Assembly (NCBI GenBank): GCA_023436515.1
Contig: JAEZIV010000035.1
Location: 1-8,680, forward strand
Origin: Bacillota bacterium
Lineage (GTDB): Bacteria; Bacillota; Clostridia; Acetivibrionales; DSM-1351
Length of the DNA stretch: 8,680 nt
Direction of reading: 5' to 3'
A program made the position numbers and the translations under genes. Position 1 is the stretch's first letter, and each line of letters opens with the position of its first letter. Below are positions 5,857-8,680 of this stretch, one piece after another. The notes below the pieces were generated by a model. The model was not told where the DNA came from. It did not search any database and worked only from the letters and a program-made list of their open reading frames with translations.

Positions 5857-8472
5857 CTAGCTCTTCATTTTCCTCTGGAGCTCATATAGAATGTTCATTG
5901 CGTCAATTGGGGTCAGTCTCGATATATCAATCTTTTTTATGTCCTCTAGTATTTCGTTATTAACTGAAGCCTTTGCGGCAGCCTCAAATAAATCCAGCTG
6001 ACCTTCAACCTGCTTTTTAGCTCTGCGTGACTTTCCGTTTTTATTTATGTCTGCATCGTCCAGTTCCTTCAGAATTTCCTTTGCCCGATCAATTACCGGT
6101 GCAGGCACACCTGCAAGACGTGCCACCTGAATACCGTAGCTGCCGTCAGCACCACCTCTGATTATTTTACGGAGAAATATAACATCCTCTCCTTTTTCCT
6201 TAACGGTTATGCAATAGTTCTTTATCCCGGTAAGCTTTCCTTCCAATTCGGTGAGCTCATGATAGTGGGTTGCGAAGAGTGTTCTGCAGCCTAGGTTTTC
6301 CTTGTTCACTATGTATTCTATCACTGCCCATGCAATACTCAGGCCGTCAAAGGTGCTTGTGCCTCTGCCAATTTCGTCAAGTATAAGCAAGCTTCTGGTT
6401 GTGGCATTCATAAGAATATTTGCCACCTCCGACATTTCCACCATAAAGGTGCTCTGGCCTGAGGCAAGGTCATCTGAGGCTCCAACTCTTGTAAATATTC
6501 TGTCAACAATACCTATTCGGGCAGAGGCAGCAGGAACAAAGCTACCGATTTGTGCCATCAGGACAATGAGAGCAGATTGCCTCATGTAAGTGGACTTGCC
6601 GGCCATGTTGGGCCCGGTAATTACGGCAAGTCTGTCTTCAGTAAGATCCAGCACTGTGTCGTTGGGCACAAAGCTGCTTTTATCTATCATCTTCTCAACT
6701 ACAGGATGTCTTCCATCCACAATATGTATAGCATCGCTGTCGTCTACCTCCGGCATGGAATAGCCTTCCCGATCTGCAACCTCAGCAAGTGAGGACAGGG
6801 CATCCAGTTCAGCCAGAGCCTTAGATGTACGCTTAATTCTTGTCAGTTGTGACGCAATAGCTTCCTTAACCTCTAAAAACAGACTGTACTCAAGCTGTAT
6901 CAGCTTATCTTCTGCTCCCAGTATACTATCTTCAATTTCCTTTAGCTCTGGAGTTATGTATCTTTCGCAATTTGCCAGTGTCTGTTTTCTTATGTATTCA
7001 TCAGGAACCAAGGAAAAATAGGATTTTGTCACTTCAATGAAATACCCGAAAACCCTATTAAACCCTACCTTTAAATTCTTGATGCCAGTTTTTTCTCTTT
7101 CTGAGGCTTCAAGAGCAGCAATCCAGTCCTTTCCCTGGGTTGAGGCAGCTCTGAGCTTGTCTACCTCGGAATTATACCCGTCCTTAATAATTCCGCCTTC
7201 CTTTATTGTGATAGGAGGATCGTCAATTATGGCAATTTCAATTAACTGACATATATCCTCCAAGCTATCCAGTTCATCAAAGCAATAATTATTATAGTCT
7301 GCTTCAAAGTCAGCCAATATTTCCTTTATATAAGGTATCTGCATTAAGGAGTTCTTTAATGCAACCATATCACGACAATTAACGCTGCCTAATACAACCT
7401 TGCCTCCCAGACGTTCTACATCATACACTCTGCGAAGCATTTCTCTTATTTCCATACGAGCCATGAATTTGCTTCTTAGCTCATCTACAGCGTCAAGTCT
7501 TTGTTGAATATCTCCAAGCTTAACCAAAGGCTGTTCTATCCATTTTCTTAGAAGTCTGCCTCCCATAGAGGTCATGGTCTTATCAAGGACCCACAGCAGG
7601 GAACCCTTTTTGGACTTTTCCCTCATGGTCTCCGTAAGCTCAAGATTTCTTCTGGTAGCCGCATCCAGCACCATATACTCCTCAATGCTATAAGAATTGA
7701 AGTTCTGAATATGGCTCAAGTTTACCTTTTGGGTCATGTCAAGATACTTAAGCAGAGCGCCTGAGGCATTTATGGCTATATCGTATTCAGATAGGTCGAT
7801 CTCAAGTTTTTCAAAATGGCTGATCAGTGTTTCCTTTGCGTTACCATATTCAAAGCTGCAATTGTCAAAGCTTGATATATAAATATTAAAACGCAGATTC
7901 AATTGGGATAAAAGCTCCTTATCCTCATTGAACTCGCTGTTTACAACAAGCTCTGAGGGCATGAATCTCGCAATTTCATCAATCAGCTTGCCTTTGGTAT
8001 TTCCCCAGGTAATCCGTGTGGCATAAAAGTCTCCGGTGGTTATATCAACAGCTGCAAGACCGTAAAAATTTCCATTTCTGCATATGGACATCAGATAGTT
8101 GTTTTTCCTGTCGTCAAGCATTGCTGTATCGGTAACCGTTCCGGGTGTAACAACTCTGACAACATCCCTTTTTACGATTCCCTTTGCAAGAGCGGGATCT
8201 TCAACCTGCTCGCAAATGGCAACCTTGTAACCCTTTGAGACAAGACGTGCTATGTATAAGTCTGCAGCATGAAAAGGAACGCCGCACATGGGAGCTCGTT
8301 CCTCCAAGCCACAATCCTTACCTGTAAGGGTTATTTCCAATTCCTTTGAGGCAACCTGGGCATCGCTGAAAAACATCTCGTAAAAGTCTCCCAGCCTGAA
8401 AAATAATATACAGTCCTTATATTGATCTTTTATATTCAGATACTGCTGCATCATAGGAGTAACTGTAGCCAT
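5857..8472 (-). CDS. mutS: MutS, DNA mismatch-recognition ATPase
   Basis: MutS binds mispaired and looped bases, then slides as an ATP-bound clamp and recruits MutL. The 871-residue protein is full length. The mismatch-reading Phe-x-Glu is F30-Y31-E32 in RLGDFYEMF, in the N-terminal domain (about 1-115), followed by the connector, the lever/clamp core (about 265-540) and the ABC-type ATPase: Walker A GPNMAGKST (620-628), Walker B LLILDEIGRGTSTFDG with D699-E700, and ATHYHELTEL after it. The C-terminal tail has QLDLF (825-829), a near-canonical sliding-clamp-binding motif, then a helical region rich in TPIDAMNILYELQ. A TTG at 8484 would add four residues, but that TTG belongs to the ribosome-binding sequence TTGGAGGG serving the ATG at 8472, which is taken as the start. 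It is the first complete gene of the mutS-mutL-miaA-hfq cluster. Confidence 0.98.
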   Translation of the reverse strand: MATVTPMMQQYLNIKDQYKDCILFFRLGDFYEMFFSDAQVASKELEITLTGKDCGLEERAPMCGVPFHAADLYIARLVSKGYKVAICEQVEDPALAKGIVKRDVVRVVTPGTVTDTAMLDDRKNNYLMSICRNGNFYGLAAVDITTGDFYATRITWGNTKGKLIDEIARFMPSELVVNSEFNEDKELLSQLNLRFNIYISSFDNCSFEYGNAKETLISHFEKLEIDLSEYDIAINASGALLKYLDMTQKVNLSHIQNFNSYSIEEYMVLDAATRRNLELTETMREKSKKGSLLWVLDKTMTSMGGRLLRKWIEQPLVKLGDIQQRLDAVDELRSKFMARMEIREMLRRVYDVERLGGKVVLGSVNCRDMVALKNSLMQIPYIKEILADFEADYNNYCFDELDSLEDICQLIEIAIIDDPPITIKEGGIIKDGYNSEVDKLRAASTQGKDWIAALEASEREKTGIKNLKVGFNRVFGYFIEVTKSYFSLVPDEYIRKQTLANCERYITPELKEIEDSILGAEDKLIQLEYSLFLEVKEAIASQLTRIKRTSKALAELDALSSLAEVADREGYSMPEVDDSDAIHIVDGRHPVVEKMIDKSSFVPNDTVLDLTEDRLAVITGPNMAGKSTYMRQSALIVLMAQIGSFVPAASARIGIVDRIFTRVGASDDLASGQSTFMVEMSEVANILMNATTRSLLILDEIGRGTSTFDGLSIAWAVIEYIVNKENLGCRTLFATHYHELTELEGKLTGIKNYCITVKEKGEDVIFLRKIIRGGADGSYGIQVARLAGVPAPVIDRAKEILKELDDADINKNGKSRRAKKQVEGQLDLFEAAAKASVNNEILEDIKKIDISRLTPIDAMNILYELQRKMKS

Positions 8473-8477
8473 TTTGC

Positions 8478-8482
8478 CCTCC
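8478..8482 (-). promoter_or_regulatory. Ribosome-binding site fixing the mutS start
   Basis: GGAGG on the minus strand lies five bases before the ATG at 8472 and overlaps the in-frame TTG at 8484. A TTG inside the Shine-Dalgarno sequence cannot sensibly be the start, and no second site lies further upstream at useful spacing. Confidence 0.85.
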
Positions 8483-8542
8483 AAGGTATTAAGAGTCTAT
8501 AAAATCTAATTGCATAATTAACTATACACCCGCTATAACTTT

Positions 8543-8593
8543 CTAAGGCGCGAAGAGAAAGATGCTTGCACAATAAGTTTGCTTCGCGCTTAG
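8543..8593. repeat. Inverted repeat between the upstream gene and mutS
   Basis: CTAAGGCGCGAAG (8543-8555) and CTTCGCGCTTAG (8582-8593) are complementary over 12 base pairs with one bulged base, around a 26-base loop. It is unusually GC-rich for this neighbourhood and includes the stop codon (8590-8592) of the preceding minus-strand gene. No U tract follows toward mutS (the minus strand continues AAAGTTATAGCG), so it does not look like a standard intrinsic terminator. The remaining bases to mutS (8485-8542) are A/T-rich and show only weak promoter-like matches. Confidence 0.7.
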
Positions 8594-8679
8594 CCCTTGC
8601 AGCCACCGCCGCAGGTCTTGCACTTATCGTCTGAACAGGTTGATTCCCCTGTTATTGAAAATATGATTACATCATTAAC
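8590..8679 (-). CDS. C-terminal end of an unidentified gene with a cysteine-rich tail, partial (YmcA/YlbF family candidate)
   Basis: An open frame enters from the right edge and ends at TAA (8590-8592), giving 29 residues: VNDVIIFSITGEST followed by CSDDKCKTCGGGCKG. Four cysteines are spaced C-x4-C-x2-C-x3-C, with glycines and lysines between them, as in short metal- or Fe-S-binding tails. The other two minus-strand frames are closed near the edge by stops, which supports this frame. In Bacillus the gene order near mutS is miaB-ymcA-cotE-mutS, and the RicA/RicF (YmcA/YlbF) proteins bind Fe-S clusters through cysteines, so a member of that family is a reasonable guess. With only 29 residues this is inference; another Cys-tailed protein is possible. 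Confidence 0.6.
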   Translation of the reverse strand, partial: VNDVIIFSITGESTCSDDKCKTCGGGCKG

Positions 8680-8680
8680 C

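Noticed and set aside
8473..8484. TTG at 8484 as the mutS start, adding four residues
   Set aside because: The TTG forms part of the Shine-Dalgarno TTGGAGGG that serves the ATG at 8472, and MutS proteins typically begin near that ATG.
8485..8542. Weak promoter-like matches before mutS
   Set aside because: The best pairing (TAGTTA, 17 bases, TATAGA) has only 3 and 4 of 6 matches, which is expected by chance in such A/T-rich DNA.

Overview
The window reads as chromosomal core sequence from a low-GC, Gram-positive, anaerobic member of the Clostridia. Evidence for this is the AT-rich intergenic DNA, strong GGAGG ribosome-binding sites, a Bacillus-type LexA with GAAC-N4-GTTC operators, an endonuclease-type MutL with no MutH, and an antiporter-like subunit of an energy-converting hydrogenase complex. 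The flavour is close to cellulolytic clostridia (Ruminiclostridium-like), but that placement is inference from general resemblance.

Layout. (1) 1-864, minus strand: N-terminal 288 codons of a HyfB/HycC-type proton-conducting membrane subunit running off the left edge, with its own near-consensus promoter at 909-937. (2) 976-1269, minus: a 97-residue single-pass membrane protein with a LysM domain, in the position and architecture of the SOS cell-division inhibitor YneA. (3) 1270-1486: divergent SOS control region with three LexA boxes placed over both promoters, followed by a repeat-rich lexA leader. (4) 1487-2140, plus: lexA, the only plus-strand gene. (5) 2218-2260: strong bidirectional terminator between the convergent lexA and hfq. 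(6) 2331-8472, minus: mutS, mutL, miaA and hfq in transcription order, a mismatch-repair / tRNA-modification / RNA-chaperone cluster with gaps of 56, about 67 and 163 bases. (7) 8590-8679, minus: the last 29 codons of an upstream gene ending in a cysteine-rich tail, possibly of the YmcA/YlbF (Ric) family, followed by an inverted repeat overlapping its stop.

How it works together. LexA represses itself and the divergent LysM protein. DNA damage triggers LexA self-cleavage at Ala105-Gly106 and should release both, so division pauses while repair proceeds. MutS recognises mismatches and MutL nicks the strand; both carry motifs matching sliding-clamp binding. MiaA prenylates A37 of tRNAs reading UNN codons, and Hfq is an RNA-binding hexamer. 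Genes are intact wherever complete. Three start codons were settled by ribosome-binding sites: MutS at 8472, MiaA at 3672, and a TTG start for Hfq at 2573.

No mobile element, CRISPR array, tRNA or rRNA is visible. The region is mostly conserved housekeeping DNA; the parts that merit a second look are the three-operator SOS switch, the folded lexA leader and the truncated Cys-tail gene. I see no convincing wholly new system.
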